Shown here: in pieces, positions 47,384-58,942 of the stretch | Layout of the letters: each line of letters opens with the position of its first letter | Position numbering within the stretch: the stretch's first letter is position 1 | From: Meloidogyne chitwoodi | Lineage: Eukaryota > Nematoda > Chromadorea > Rhabditida > Meloidogynidae | Reading direction: 5' to 3' | Length of the DNA: 64,000 bases | Assembly: GCA_015183035.1 (NCBI GenBank) | Contig: JACZZP010000009.1 | Location: forward strand, 930,001 to 994,000 | Notes under the pieces: model-generated | Seen by the model: the letters and a program-made list of their open reading frames with translations, nothing else | The model's database searches: none | What the model was told of the DNA's origin: nothing | Made by a program: the position numbers and the translations under genes

Positions 47384-49896
47384 TTCTTTTTTTTTTTTAA
47401 TTTTAAAATACTAAAAATAAAATAAAATAAAAATATATTATTTAAAATAAATATTAAAAAAATAATTTTGTATCAAAGTACACAAATATTTCTTCTTTTT
47501 TTTTAAACGTAAAAAAAGGTTAAAATTTTTAATTATTTGCTCGATTTAATATTTAAAAATTAATCCTTTTTCTTATAATTATTTTCATTTATTTTTTAAT
47601 TTATATTTTACATATCAATGCCCTTTTATTTTAATTTTATTTTTCTTGGAAGAAGCCTAGGGATTAAAATATTAAAAAATAAAATATTTATTTATTTAAA
47701 AATTAATATTCTTTTTAAATAAATAAGTTTAATAAAAGAGTTTCTTTTTTTATTAATAAATAATTATTAAAATATATTTAATTTTAAAATATTAATAAAT
47801 TAAAATAAATATTTTTTAAATTATATATTTTAATAAAATTTAATAATTTGGAAAATATTGTTAAAAAATTAAAAAATAATTTTAATGGTTAAAAATTAAT
47901 TAAATGGATATATTTAAATATTTTATAAAATTATTTTTTTAATTTTAGTAAAAATAAAATTAAAAATTAATTGTTTGAACAAAATAATAAATTTTATTTT
48001 ATTTAAATAAATAAATAAGCTCCTCCTATATTTATTTAAGTAAATAGCTACTTATTTTCTAAAGATGATTTTACAATAAAATTATTAATTAATTAATAAT
48101 TATTTATTTATTTATTTATTTATTTTTAAATAGGAAAAAAGATTTAAAAAATAATTATTTTATTAAAAATAAATAATAATATTTGTAGAACAGCCAAATA
48201 AATAAAATAAATTAAATTAATTAGTTTTTAAAATTATTTATTTATTTTTAATAATTTATTTACTATTTTTGGATATAAAAATATTTAAAATATTTTTCCT
48301 TTTTTTTAAGGAGATATATTAAACAACGTAAATAAATAAATATTTTAAAAATAATAAATCTTTTATTATTATTATTAAAATAAATAAAATGATAAATTTT
48401 AAATTTAATTTATTAAATAATAAATATTTTAAAAATTAAATAATAAATATTTAATTTATATTAAATAAAAATATTTAATTTATTAAATTAATTTGCAAAT
48501 AAATATTTATTTATTTTAAATAATACAAAAGAATATATAATAATTATAATATATTTATTTAATTTTATTTATATAAATAATAATTATTATTATTATTTTA
48601 TAATTTAATTATTTTTAAAACTAATAATTTCTTTTTCTTTTAATAAAAATTAAAAATAATTATTTATTTATTATTTAAATGTTAGTTCTTAGAAAAAATA
48701 TAAATCAAAAACAAAATTAAGTGTGCCAATTAAATTTATTATTTTTGCAAAGAAATTAAAAAAAAATAAATTTAAAAAAATATTTTAAATTATAATTAAT
48801 ATTCTTTTTTATTATAAAAAAGAGATAATAATTAAAATAATTAATTGGTCTCCAATTATATTTTAAATTATTTAAATATATGAAATTAATTTTTGCATAA
48901 ATAATTTATATTTTAATTTTAAAAATAAATAAATAAATATTTTATTAAAATATTTAAAAATTAAATTTTAAAATATTTTACTTAAAAATTTAGTCAAATT
49001 AATCAAAAATATTTTTTTGAAAATTAAAAAAAATTAATTAATTAATTACTTTATTTTTATTTAAATTTTTCTCAATAAAGGATCGAAGATTTTAAAAATA
49101 AAAAATAAAATCTATGGCAACGCTTTTAAAATTAAAAAAAAAATTTTTTGTTTACTTTAAATTAGTTAATCTATTAATTTTTTAAAAATAAATAAATAAT
49201 TTTAAATAAAAAAAAGTTAAATAAAAATTTATTAATTTTCTTTTAAATAATTATTTTAATTTAATATAATTTTAAAAAAAAGAAAATAATAATTTTAATG
49301 AGAGTCCAAAAGTTTAAAAAAATAAATAAAAATATAGGTAAGCATTAATTATTAATTGATTATAATTTTATTTAATTATTTTTATAATTAAATATATGAC
49401 CAATTAATTTTTAATTTATTTTATGTTTTGATGGTTTATAGGCTAAATTGTTTACCAAAAAACCAAAATTATTTAAAAAGGAAAACCAATTAAATTGTAA
49501 ATAAATCATTGCTTTTTTCTCTTCTTCCCAGCAAGAGAGTTAAAGAAATTCAGAAGTTAACCTAATATGCCATTCTTAGGAATGTATTAACTGAAATAAC
49601 TGGATTAGGACATCCAGTTAACGATCAGATTTATTGGATCCCATTTAACGGTTTTTGTTAATCAACTTTGTGTTATATTTAAATTAATTAATTAATTAAT
49701 ATTTAAATAATAAAATACTTTTTTTTAATTTATTTATAAATATTTTTAAATTTAAATTAATATTTAAAAGAATATATATTTCTTAATATTTTAATCACAT
49801 TTAAATGCCAACAATTCAATATATTTACATTGATTTAATTAATAAAAAAAATTGTCCTTTCTCTTCTCTTTTATTTTATTTATTTTATTTAAAAAA
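47384..49896. other. Long A+T-rich intergenic stretch
   Basis: About 2.5 kb. Nearly featureless A/T sequence except a patch at about 49525-49670 with mixed composition (GTTAAAGAAATTCAGAAGTT, ACTGGATTAGGACATCCAGT). That patch can form a small hairpin and repeats GTTAAC-like motifs. It could be a fragment of an old repeat. No coding exon supported. Confidence 0.5.
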
Positions 49897-51005
49897 ATGT
49901 TTATTTATTTTTTATTATTAAATTTATTTATAATAATTAAAAAAGTTAATTTACAAAATTGTTATAATGTTGAATATAAAGAAGAAGTTTGTGAAAATCA
50001 TTTACCAATTGATGTTTGTTTAACAATTTTTGGTTCAAGAAAAAATAAAGAAAAACGTCCAAAACTTTGTGAATGTCCATGTATAAAATTAATTAAAAAT
50101 TAATTATTTTAATTATATTCTAGATTTACAAAATGAAGCTTTATTATGTGCAAAACATTGTTATCAATGTTGTGAAAGGCCAGAACATTCATGTCCTGAT
50201 TTAAGAAAAAATTGTTTTAAAAAACGTAAAAATGGAATATGTTGGGAAAATGAAAATATTGAAGAACAAATTAATGAATGTCCAGGTACTTGTGGACTTT
50301 GTAGTCGTAAAAAATGGAAATGGGATGAAAATTGGATGTGCAAGTAATTTTTAAAAATTATTAAATATTTTTAAATTAAATTTTAAAAAAGAGATAAAAA
50401 TTGGGAATGTCCAGAAATGTCAGATTTTTGTTTTTTTGATGAAAGAATTCGTTTTTTATGTCCAAAAACATGTCAAAAACAATGGTTTAAGGGAATTGGA
50501 TTTGAAAAACCCTGTGAACTTGAACGAAAACTTTATGAATTTCGTTTTGAAAAACCACCAGAAGGTAAATAATAAAATTATTTTAAATTTAAAAATTAAT
50601 TAAAATTGTGGGAATATTAAATATATATATTAAAAATTAAATAATATTTTAATTTAATTTAGAAGAAGATTGTACTGATACAAGAAATGATTGTTTTAAT
50701 GATATTTTCTTTTGTGAAATGCCGGTATTAATTATTAATTATTAATTATATAATTTTTTTAGAATTATTTTTATAAATTAAAAGAAGAATGTCCTCAAAC
50801 ATGTTCTCATTGTAAACCAAAAGGACATAAATGTTTTGATAAAAATAATAAAAAGTTTTTTTATTTTATTTTATATTAATTAATTAATTATTTAAAAAGA
50901 TGTATTGAATGGCAATCACACAAACATAGACCTTTTTGTTATAATCATAAAAATACTAAAGGACTTAAATTTCATTATTGTGCTAAAACTTGTTCTCTTT
51001 GTTAA
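49897..51005 (+). CDS. Secreted cysteine-rich ShKT-type protein
   Basis: Six exons from ATG 49897 to TAA 51005, about 260 residues. MFIYFLLLNLFIIIKKVNLQ is a signal peptide; the rest is very cysteine-rich. At least two C-terminal modules follow the ShKT pattern of six cysteines ending CPxTCxxC: ECPGTCGLC, FLCPKTC and EECPQTCSHC, with CTDTRNDCF as a module start. The last module ends YCAKTCSLC at the stop. Such proteins are common in the nematode cuticle, pharynx and secretions; in plant parasites some are gland products, but nothing here shows that. No membrane anchor. The in-frame TTG 45 nt upstream was not chosen because ATG 49897 begins a better signal sequence. Confidence 0.8.
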
Positions 51006-51665
51006 ATAATTATTATTTTATATTATTTTTTAATTTTATTTTATTTTAAAGTAAATAAAAATGTATAAATATTTTTATAATTTAATTAAAAAATAATTAA
51101 TTAATTAAAATTACTACAAAAAAATAATTTATTTATTATTATATTTATTAAATAATTTTATATATAAATTTATTTTATTTTTTCTATTAAATCAATTTGT
51201 GAAGAAGCTACAAAGTTGCACTTTTTTCTCTCTGTGTTTGTCTCTTCTCTATGTTCAAATTTGATCGGCTGATATTAAAAGAAAAAGAAAAAAAAATAAA
51301 AAGAAATTAATAAAAAAACTGCACAAGCTGCTTAAAATAAATAAATATATTTCTTTTAATGTTTTGGACACAAATGTTTTATTTTTAAAGAAATATATTT
51401 ATTTATATAGCTTTAAATAATATTATAATAGTAGTAATAATGATTAAAAATATATTTATAGACTTTAAATAAAATAAATAAATTCTTTTATTTTATTTGA
51501 GAGGATAATATCATTTGTTTCTTTTCTTAAAAAATAAAACTTTAATAAAAATTAATCAATTCTCTTTATTTTTAAATTTCTTAAAAATATTTATTTATTT
51601 ATTTAAAAAAAAGTTTTAAAGTTTTTTAGAATAAAAAAACATTCCATTTATTAAAAATCACTGCC
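51006..51665. other. Intergenic
   Basis: About 660 bp upstream of the LIM gene, with a pyrimidine-rich patch (CTCTCTGTGTTTGTCTCTTC, near 51228-51247). It probably contains the LIM gene promoter; no gene seen. Confidence 0.45.
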
Positions 51666-53205
51666 ATGGAGACTCGTGGACATGGAGAACGTAAGTGATA
51701 ATTTTTATATTATTTTTTAGTTAATTATTTCCTTTAAATAAATTTCGTATCCAAAATTGAAGAAATAATAAAAGAAAGAAAAATATTAAAAATTCTTTTC
51801 CTCTTTTTATCCTAAATTTAACCAAAAAATATTATTAAAAATATAATAGTACCTACATATTCTATTATTATTTTTAGATGCAAATATAATTCAGGGTACT
51901 CTAGATGCTTTAGTAACAGATGTTAATAAAACAACAGAAGTAATTAGAAAACATCATGAACAACAAATGCTTGACAAAAAAACCTTTCAAGGAGAAATGG
52001 AAGTTAGTGGACGTATTGAAGTTGAACCACAAGAAAGTTGGCTAAATCTTCGTTTAAAATCTGTTAGCACAGAAGATTTAAAAAAAGAATTGGGACGTAT
52101 TAAAGAAGATCAACGTTATTAATATTAATTAATTATTTAATTAATTATTTTAAGATCAAAATGTAGTAACAGATACATTAGCAGCATTAGTTTATGATGT
52201 AAATGCTACAGCAGAAGTTCTTCGAAGAGGTTCATTAAAAGAGAAAAAACGACCAAAATCACGTGAAGTTAGTTTTTAATTATAAAAAATAATAAAAGAA
52301 AGGAAAAAGAAATATTTAATATATAATAATAATAATAATAAAAAGGAAATTGAATATCGTCTTCGTTTAACACCCGCAGCTGATGAAGAGGCTCCTTATT
52401 ATGATCAAGAAGAGCCGGTTATAGGTTTTTAAATTATTTATTTATCTATTTTCATTCACATATAATTATTTTATATTCTTTTAATATTAAATAAAAATGA
52501 AAGAAATAACAAAAATTAATAATAATAATAATTCTTTATTTTATTATTTAGAACCTGGAGAAGATTATACTGTTGATCATGTTAAAAAGGATTATGGAGT
52601 TGAATTAGATGAATCTCAAATGTAATTTAATTTTTTTAAGAAAAGAGAGAGACAAATAAAGAAGAATTAAAAATAAGAAAATTAAAAAAAAAGGGAATTT
52701 CACCACTAATAAGGACAATAAAGGAAATTATTGAGATTTTTATTTATTAATATTTAAGTAAAAAAAATATTTATTTTATATAATATTCAGAAGTAGCTTA
52801 AAAAGACGTGCTCGATCAGCTACACCTAGACGAACATTAAATATAGAAGTATATTTTAATTTAATTAATTTATAATTTAAATAAATAGCCATCATCACCA
52901 TTAAGTCCAATTTCAATTTGTGCCTTTTGTAATCAAGAAATTGATGGTCCTGTTTTAACTGCTTTAGCTCCAAATGCTACAAAAGCTCAAAAGTTCCATC
53001 CTTATCATTTTATGTGTTGCTATTGTCAAAAAGTTTTTTTATAATTTAATTGAAAGAAAATAATAATTTTTAGGCACTTAATTTACATGGAACATTCCGA
53101 GAACATGAATTACGGCCATATTGCCATGAATGTTTTTATAAACTTTGGAATGGCCTTCTTTATGAGCCTGATATAAATCAAAAGAAAATTGAAAAATTAA
53201 TCTAA
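51666..53205 (+). CDS. LIM-domain protein, paxillin-like C-terminus
   Basis: Nine or so exons from METRGHGE (51666-51690) to TAA 53205 give about 270 residues. The N-terminal part contains two related segments, IIQGTLDALVTDVNKTTEVI and VVTDTLAALVYDVNATAEVL. These look like an internal duplication or LD-type helical motifs. An acidic middle follows (PAADEEAPYYDQEEP), then a basic Ser/Arg stretch (KRRARSATPRR). One LIM zinc finger closes the protein: CAFCNQEI, FHPYHFMCCYCQKALNLHGT and RPYCHECFYKLW provide the eight Cys/His ligands. The LIM sequence resembles paxillin-family LIM domains (adhesion complexes), but a single LIM is fewer than the four of paxillin. I therefore call it only paxillin-like. 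Confidence 0.75.
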
Positions 53206-53551
53206 ATTTTAAAAAATAAATAAATAAAATAGTTTAATAATAATAATATTACCTATAAATTAAATATATTACTTATAACAACAAATTATTAATTAAATTA
53301 TGTTAATGATTTTACTGAGAGAATTTTTTATATTTTACTTAAAAGAGTTTAAAAAATTAACAAATAAATTTGTTTTTATAAAAATAAATTAAATGAATAT
53401 ATTTATATAATTGTTTTATCACAAAATATATAATTTACAATAATTAATATTTGGAATAATTTATTAACAATATTTATTTAATTACCTATATATATATATA
53501 TCAATATATTTATTTATTTATTCAATTCTATTTTGGAATTGTTCAAGCCAT
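53206..53551. other. Intergenic between convergent genes
   Basis: About 350 bp of A+T-rich 3' flanks, including a TATATATATATATC run near 53490. No gene. Confidence 0.5.
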
Positions 53552-54365
53552 TTAGAGATATGCTCCACAATGTGCATTCAATGAAGAATAGTGGGTGATG
53601 AGAGCCCTAACAGTAGCGAATCTATTTATTTAAATAAAATAAATATAATTAATTTATTTAATTTTACCCAAGATGATATGGCTCAAATACTGGACTTCCA
53701 TTCTCATCAAATGGAATAGCACACCACAATTCAACATTATTATTATTATCCTCCGTACACATATAGCGTTTGATTTGTGAATGAACAACATTTCCAGTAT
53801 CAGATTTATAAGCAATCATCAATGGCAGCTCAAGAGGAATTTTATTTACATCTCTGAAAAATTCATTTGATAGCTGATAGTAGATGAAGAAATGACGCAA
53901 TTGACGTTTCTCAAATTGAGAATATGCACTCTAATAATTAAATATTTTTTAAAAAATAGTTAAAATTATTTTTTACTTCCATAGTCATAGCACGAACAGG
54001 ATATGGAGTTGGTTGTTCTTTTGGACAAACAGCTACATCGAATGTTCGAATAAGTTGTTCACTTCCAGACTTTGCTTTCATCTTTTTCTTTTTCTCAGAT
54101 TTAGCATGCATACCACAAACTGGACGACGAGGCCATTGAATCTTTAATAAAATTAAAATATTATTTTTTATTTTATATAAAACCTGATATTTGCCACTTA
54201 TCAGCCTTCCCTTATCATCACCTTCAACACTATATGTTGGAGGAGAAACACATAACGATGACACACCATTAGATGAATTATTAGTAGAAGTACTTTTACA
54301 AGCTAAATATTTAATTTGAAATTATTTAAATAATAAAATAAATAAAACAAACATAAACAAGACAT
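53552..54365 (-). CDS. Nematode protein with possible SH2-like C-terminus
   Basis: Exons run from about 54365 to TAA at 53554, roughly 200 residues. The N-terminus is Ser/Thr/Asn-rich (SSCKSTSTNNSSNG). It is followed by PPTYSVEGDDKGRLISGKYQ, a lysine-rich run (SEKKKKMKAKSG), LIRTFDVAVCPKEQPTPYPV and FEKRQLRHFFIYYQLSNEFF. The end (IPFDENGSPVFEPYHLG, FATVRALITHYSSLNA) resembles the last strand and helix of an SH2 domain (F-x-S-V-x-x-L-I-x-H-Y). The invariant FLVR arginine of SH2 is not obvious, so this is tentative. The start is uncertain: ATG 54365 can be joined through a short exon ending before GTTTAT. I cannot name the family. Confidence 0.5.
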
Positions 54366-54594
54366 TTGGCTCTACAGACAACGAGATATTGTTGTCGATG
54401 ATTGAGGAAAGTTTGTTTAACAACAAGTGTGCAAAATGTTAGATAATTTATATTAAATTAATAATTAAGTTTTTATAGTAATTTTATTTTAATTTCAAAG
54501 AAATATTATTAATTAATTTAATTATTAATTAAATGGATTTATTTAAAAAAATATAAGAAAATAATATATTTATAAATTATTTTTATTAATTTTA
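54366..54594. other. Short intergenic stretch
   Basis: About 230 bp, upstream of the SH2-like gene and downstream of the four-TM gene, both on the minus strand. Nothing distinct. Confidence 0.4.
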
Positions 54595-55921
54595 TTAAAA
54601 TTCTGCAATATTTGTAAAACTAATAGGAACAGAAGATGAACGTCTAATAATTAAAGGTTTTGTTTCTTTCATCATTATTATATTATTATTCCATTCATCT
54701 TTTAATAATTCTGAATTTAATATATCTCTTTAAAAATATAATTTTAAAAAATTATTATTTAAATTTAAACAAACAAAAAAATTGTTCTTTTATCTCTAAT
54801 AAGCACAAAAGTAAAAAAACTCATAGTTAATATCCAAAGAAAAATACAAATTAAAAAAGAAAAAAACAAAATAATAATTATTGGAGTTAATATTTGATTA
54901 TCTTTATATTTATTATTTAATAATAATAATATTTCAATTGCCATAGATCCAGTAATATTTAATAAATAAAAAATAATAATTAATTTATTTATTTCAATTT
55001 TAATTAGAATTCCCTAATAAAATTAATTTAAAAAAATAAATAAACTTACACAGCTTATAATAAAAGGTAAAATTAAAAAATAAATATCTGTAATTAAAGC
55101 TAAAAGCATTAAAAGACTTGTTATTAAATTAAATGAAAATATCCAAATAACTGGTTTATAAATTAATTCATATTGCCATTTTAAAAATAAAATTTTAATT
55201 GAAAATGGTGATTCAATTAAAATACAAGAAAGTACTTTTATAATAATTAATTAATTAATTAATTATTTTATTAAAATAAAATAACTTAATGTTGATATAA
55301 TACAAATATTAATACAAATAATAAATGTAATAGAACGTAATCTCAAACAATTAAAAAAACAACGGTATGAAGCCATTAAAGAATATCTTTTTTATTTAAA
55401 TTTAAATTAATTAAATTAAATATTTTAATTAAAAAAACAAATTAATTGGTTCAGTTGAATCAATTGAATTAATTCTATTATTTTTTAAATTATTTAAATT
55501 ATTAATTCCATTAAATAATCCAACAACACTTAAAGTTGAAGCATAAATTGATACACTAGAATTTTTTAAACTATTAAATGCTGATTCAATAAATGCTAAA
55601 TTTGTTGTAGATAAATAATAATTATTTTGATTATTTGAATTATTTATTAAAGAAGAACTTCTTTTAAAAGAAGAAGACATAATATTATTATTATTTTTAA
55701 ATATTTGCTAAATTAATTATTTAATTATTTAAAATAAAATATATTTTAATTTAAAAAAATATAAATATTTATCCAATTTTATTATTTATCTTTTTTTCTA
55801 TAAAAAAACCTTTATTTTTATTTGAAAACCATAATATTTTTAAAAAAATTAGTAAATAAATATATACCTGTTTTGGACAATTTGATGATACTTTTAATAA
55901 TTTATTTGAATTATTTATCAT
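54595..55921 (-). CDS. Four-TM membrane protein with long N-terminal domain
   Basis: Exons join in frame from ATG 55921 (MINNSNKLLKVSSNCPKQ) to TAA 54597, about 330 residues. A Ser/Asn-rich N-terminal domain of about 110 residues leads to MASYRCFFNCLRLRSITFII. TM segments follow: IICINICIISTL, PVIWIFSFNLITSLLMLLAL with ITDIYFLILPFIISC, a segment around IIIFYLLNITGSMAIEILLL, and PIIIILFFSFLICIFLWIL. The tail ends RRSSSVPISFTNIAEF. The arrangement (Asn-rich N-terminus, CFFN motif at the start of TM1, four TMs, short tail) parallels the gene at 44469-45429, suggesting a shared family. An internal ATG at 55680 is an alternative start. Confidence 0.6.
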
Positions 55922-58900
55922 TATATTTTAGAAAAAAAAGAAATAAAAATAAAAGATTTTGTAAAAATAAAAAATAAATTTTAATTTAACAAACAAAACA
56001 TTTTTAACATAATTTAATCTGACAAAACATTTGCATTATAGGTAACAATTATCATCAATCATCTGTCAAATGTTTTGACAAAAAAATTAAATTTATATTA
56101 TTTTTAATTTTTTAATATTTTTAATTAAAATTAATTTTAAGAATATTTTAAATTTTTTTATAATTTTATAAGCAAAAATAAAACATAAATAATAACAAAA
56201 AAAAACAAGTTTGTGTTAATATTATTAATAAACTTTTTAATGTCTGTTTTTAGTCTTTGTCATATTTTTATTGCTTATATTATATTTTTATTTTTTACCT
56301 TTATTTTTACACAAAAATAAAATATATATTTATTTTAATTTTAAAAATATCAAAACTTTGAAATTTTGTTAATAAAAATATTATTTTCTTTTATAATTTT
56401 TAAATTTAAATATATGTATTAATTATTTTATAAAATAATACATATCTCTCTAATAATTTTATTTGTTAAATTATTTAATTTCCTCAATTAAAAATTATTT
56501 TAAATACTTATATCTTCTTTCTTTTTTTAATTTTCGTCATCATCATCTATTTACTCGTGATTAAAGTTCAACTGATGACTTTATTTTTTTACTCTATTTA
56601 TTATTTCAATTATTTAGTTATAAAAAATAGTCTATTAGAGTTCAAGCTTTAAAGAAATCATTTTTAATTTTTTTAACAAATTATTTTATTTTTCTTTTCC
56701 CACAAATTGGAAAATAAACGTACAAGACAAATGGCGCCCAGTCATTAATTTTACCTTTTCTCACTTTTGAACCCCTTTTCCTATATTCACAGGCAATCTT
56801 TGAACGTTCCTCTCAGACTTTGGACCCAATCGAGAATTTTTTGGGTAAAAAAGGATGTGGTGGTCTGATTGGCGCAACCTTTGACGAATATAAGTAGTAA
56901 AATCATTGTGTGACCAACATTCGAGTTTTGTTTATTTTAAGAACAAAATTAGATATTATTTTATTTTTGTTATCAACGAACATCCTCTCTTAAATATTTG
57001 CAGATAAAAATAATAATTACTTTTTTAAAGGTATTTGGGACATTTCCTTTAAAAAAGGACAATAAAATAACTAAAAAAGTCATTTTAGGTTACTTTAGAA
57101 AAATCTGACCAAAAGGTCAATACTAATATACTGTAAAAGCTGTTGAGAAGTTAATTACTATGAATTTACAATATTTTCTTTAATTAAAGCTCGAGATTTA
57201 TTTTTTTAAATAATCCATCAAAGAGGACAATAAGCCGAAAATATGACATTTAATTATAAAATACAATATTTCTTTTTTTATTGAATTATTTTTAGAAGTA
57301 GAGTAGAAGGAAAATAAAAATTTATGACGAAGTTTTTTGTTTGAAATAAATAGCAAAAAAATCAACAAAATGTTTATAAAACTAGTCTTTTCTTTATTAA
57401 ATCTTTTACTCTATGTATATCCACAAATATCCGTCTATCCTATTTCTCTTTTTCTCTAATATTATTCTCTTTGCACTTATTCATCCATTCTTGACTAGTA
57501 AAGAATTTCAGCCATTAGCTAATGCATTCCCTATATTCTCTAGCGAGAAAAAATAAATTATGAGAGAAAAAGGTTGACTAGCCCAACGATGAATAAATAA
57601 ATATATTTATAGATAGACAAACATAAAATAAATATCTCAGTTAAATATATATCTATTGCCCTAAATTTTATTAAAATCCTTTTTCTCAGTTTTTCATTAT
57701 TATGTCAACAACACGTGAGGAATTGAAAGAGAAAATATTTATAAACATTTCATTGTTTTAGGGGAAACCCTTTCTAAACCTTTTTTCTTTTTTGCCACGT
57801 TGCTCTTTTAAAAATGCTGACCATTCAGCAAAATTATCTAAATAGTCCTTGACTTAAAATGATAAAAGACATTTTTTGCTATTCCCATTCTATGCATTTG
57901 CTTTTGATTTTTTTGATAACGTTTTTTCTTGTATTTTTTAAAATGTAAATAATTTATGGCCTTATTTTTTCTTAATAATTTACAAATTAAAAATTCTCTG
58001 CTCCGAACATTTATTTTAATTTTATTACTTTTAAATTAATTAAAAATGATCATTTAAAAATTGTTTCATCAAAATCATTAAAAAATTTAATTAAATCACT
58101 CCATTCGTTCAAATAAATATATATTTATTGTCAAAAATAGAATATTTTAGGCTTTGGATAATTTAAATGTAGTTTGAATTTTGTTAAGTTTTACATTATT
58201 TTATTATTATTGAAAAATAAATTCATATATAAAATTCAAATCATTATTTAAATATTTATTTCTTTTTTTACAGAAAAATGATATAGAAAAATGGAATTTG
58301 TACTTTTTTCTACAGCTATTTTTTATCATTAAAGTACATTCATAAAAATATTAAAATATATTTATAATATATAACTTGATAAGAAAAATTGCTATTCAAA
58401 AAAGTTTCTTGGGAACAAACTTCTTTTTTCTTTTATTATTTTTTAATCATAAAAACTAAACCACAAACTTGCCAATCTGTGGTTAGAACTTGTCTTATCA
58501 AGTTATATAAAATAAAGAAATAGATAAGAGAATAGTATTTAATGAAATTAATTTATTTATATATTTTCCCAGTATAAATTTATGTATTTAATATTTTCCA
58601 AAGTTCTAAACAATCCAAATTTATTAAAATAATTTATATTTTGTATACATATTTTCTTTAGTTGGTTTTTGAAATATCGTCCAAATTTTAAATTAATATT
58701 GGCATAGTGTTTTTATTGCAACGATTCAATTTGTAATTTATGCAAAATGTCATAAATATTTATATGTCCATATTTTTATCCATTTTCTAATTCATTTTCA
58801 TAATTTTAAAATTATTATTTCTCTTTTAATTTTTGTTATAATGAAAATAATAACAATAATTTTTATTTTCTCTTTTTAGCAGTGCTCATTAATTTAACAT

Positions 58901-58942
58901 TGCTCACTAAATTTTATTTCTAATAAGTAATTTCTTTAAATT
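55922..58942. other. Intergenic between divergent genes, with a mixed-composition patch
   Basis: About 3 kb. A patch at about 56700-56940 is noticeably less A+T rich (ATGGCGCCCAGTC, GGTGGTCTGATTGGCG) and could be regulatory. A 16-bp perfect inverted repeat spans 58368-58509. No exons supported. Confidence 0.5.
58368..58509. repeat. 142-bp segment bounded by 16-bp perfect inverted repeats
   Basis: TATATAACTTGATAAG (58368-58383) and its exact complement CTTATCAAGTTATATA (58494-58509) enclose 110 bp. That interior includes a second hairpin, AACCACAAACTTGCC..TGTGGTT. The TA at each end could be a target duplication, so a small Tc1/mariner-type MITE is possible. Confidence 0.5.
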
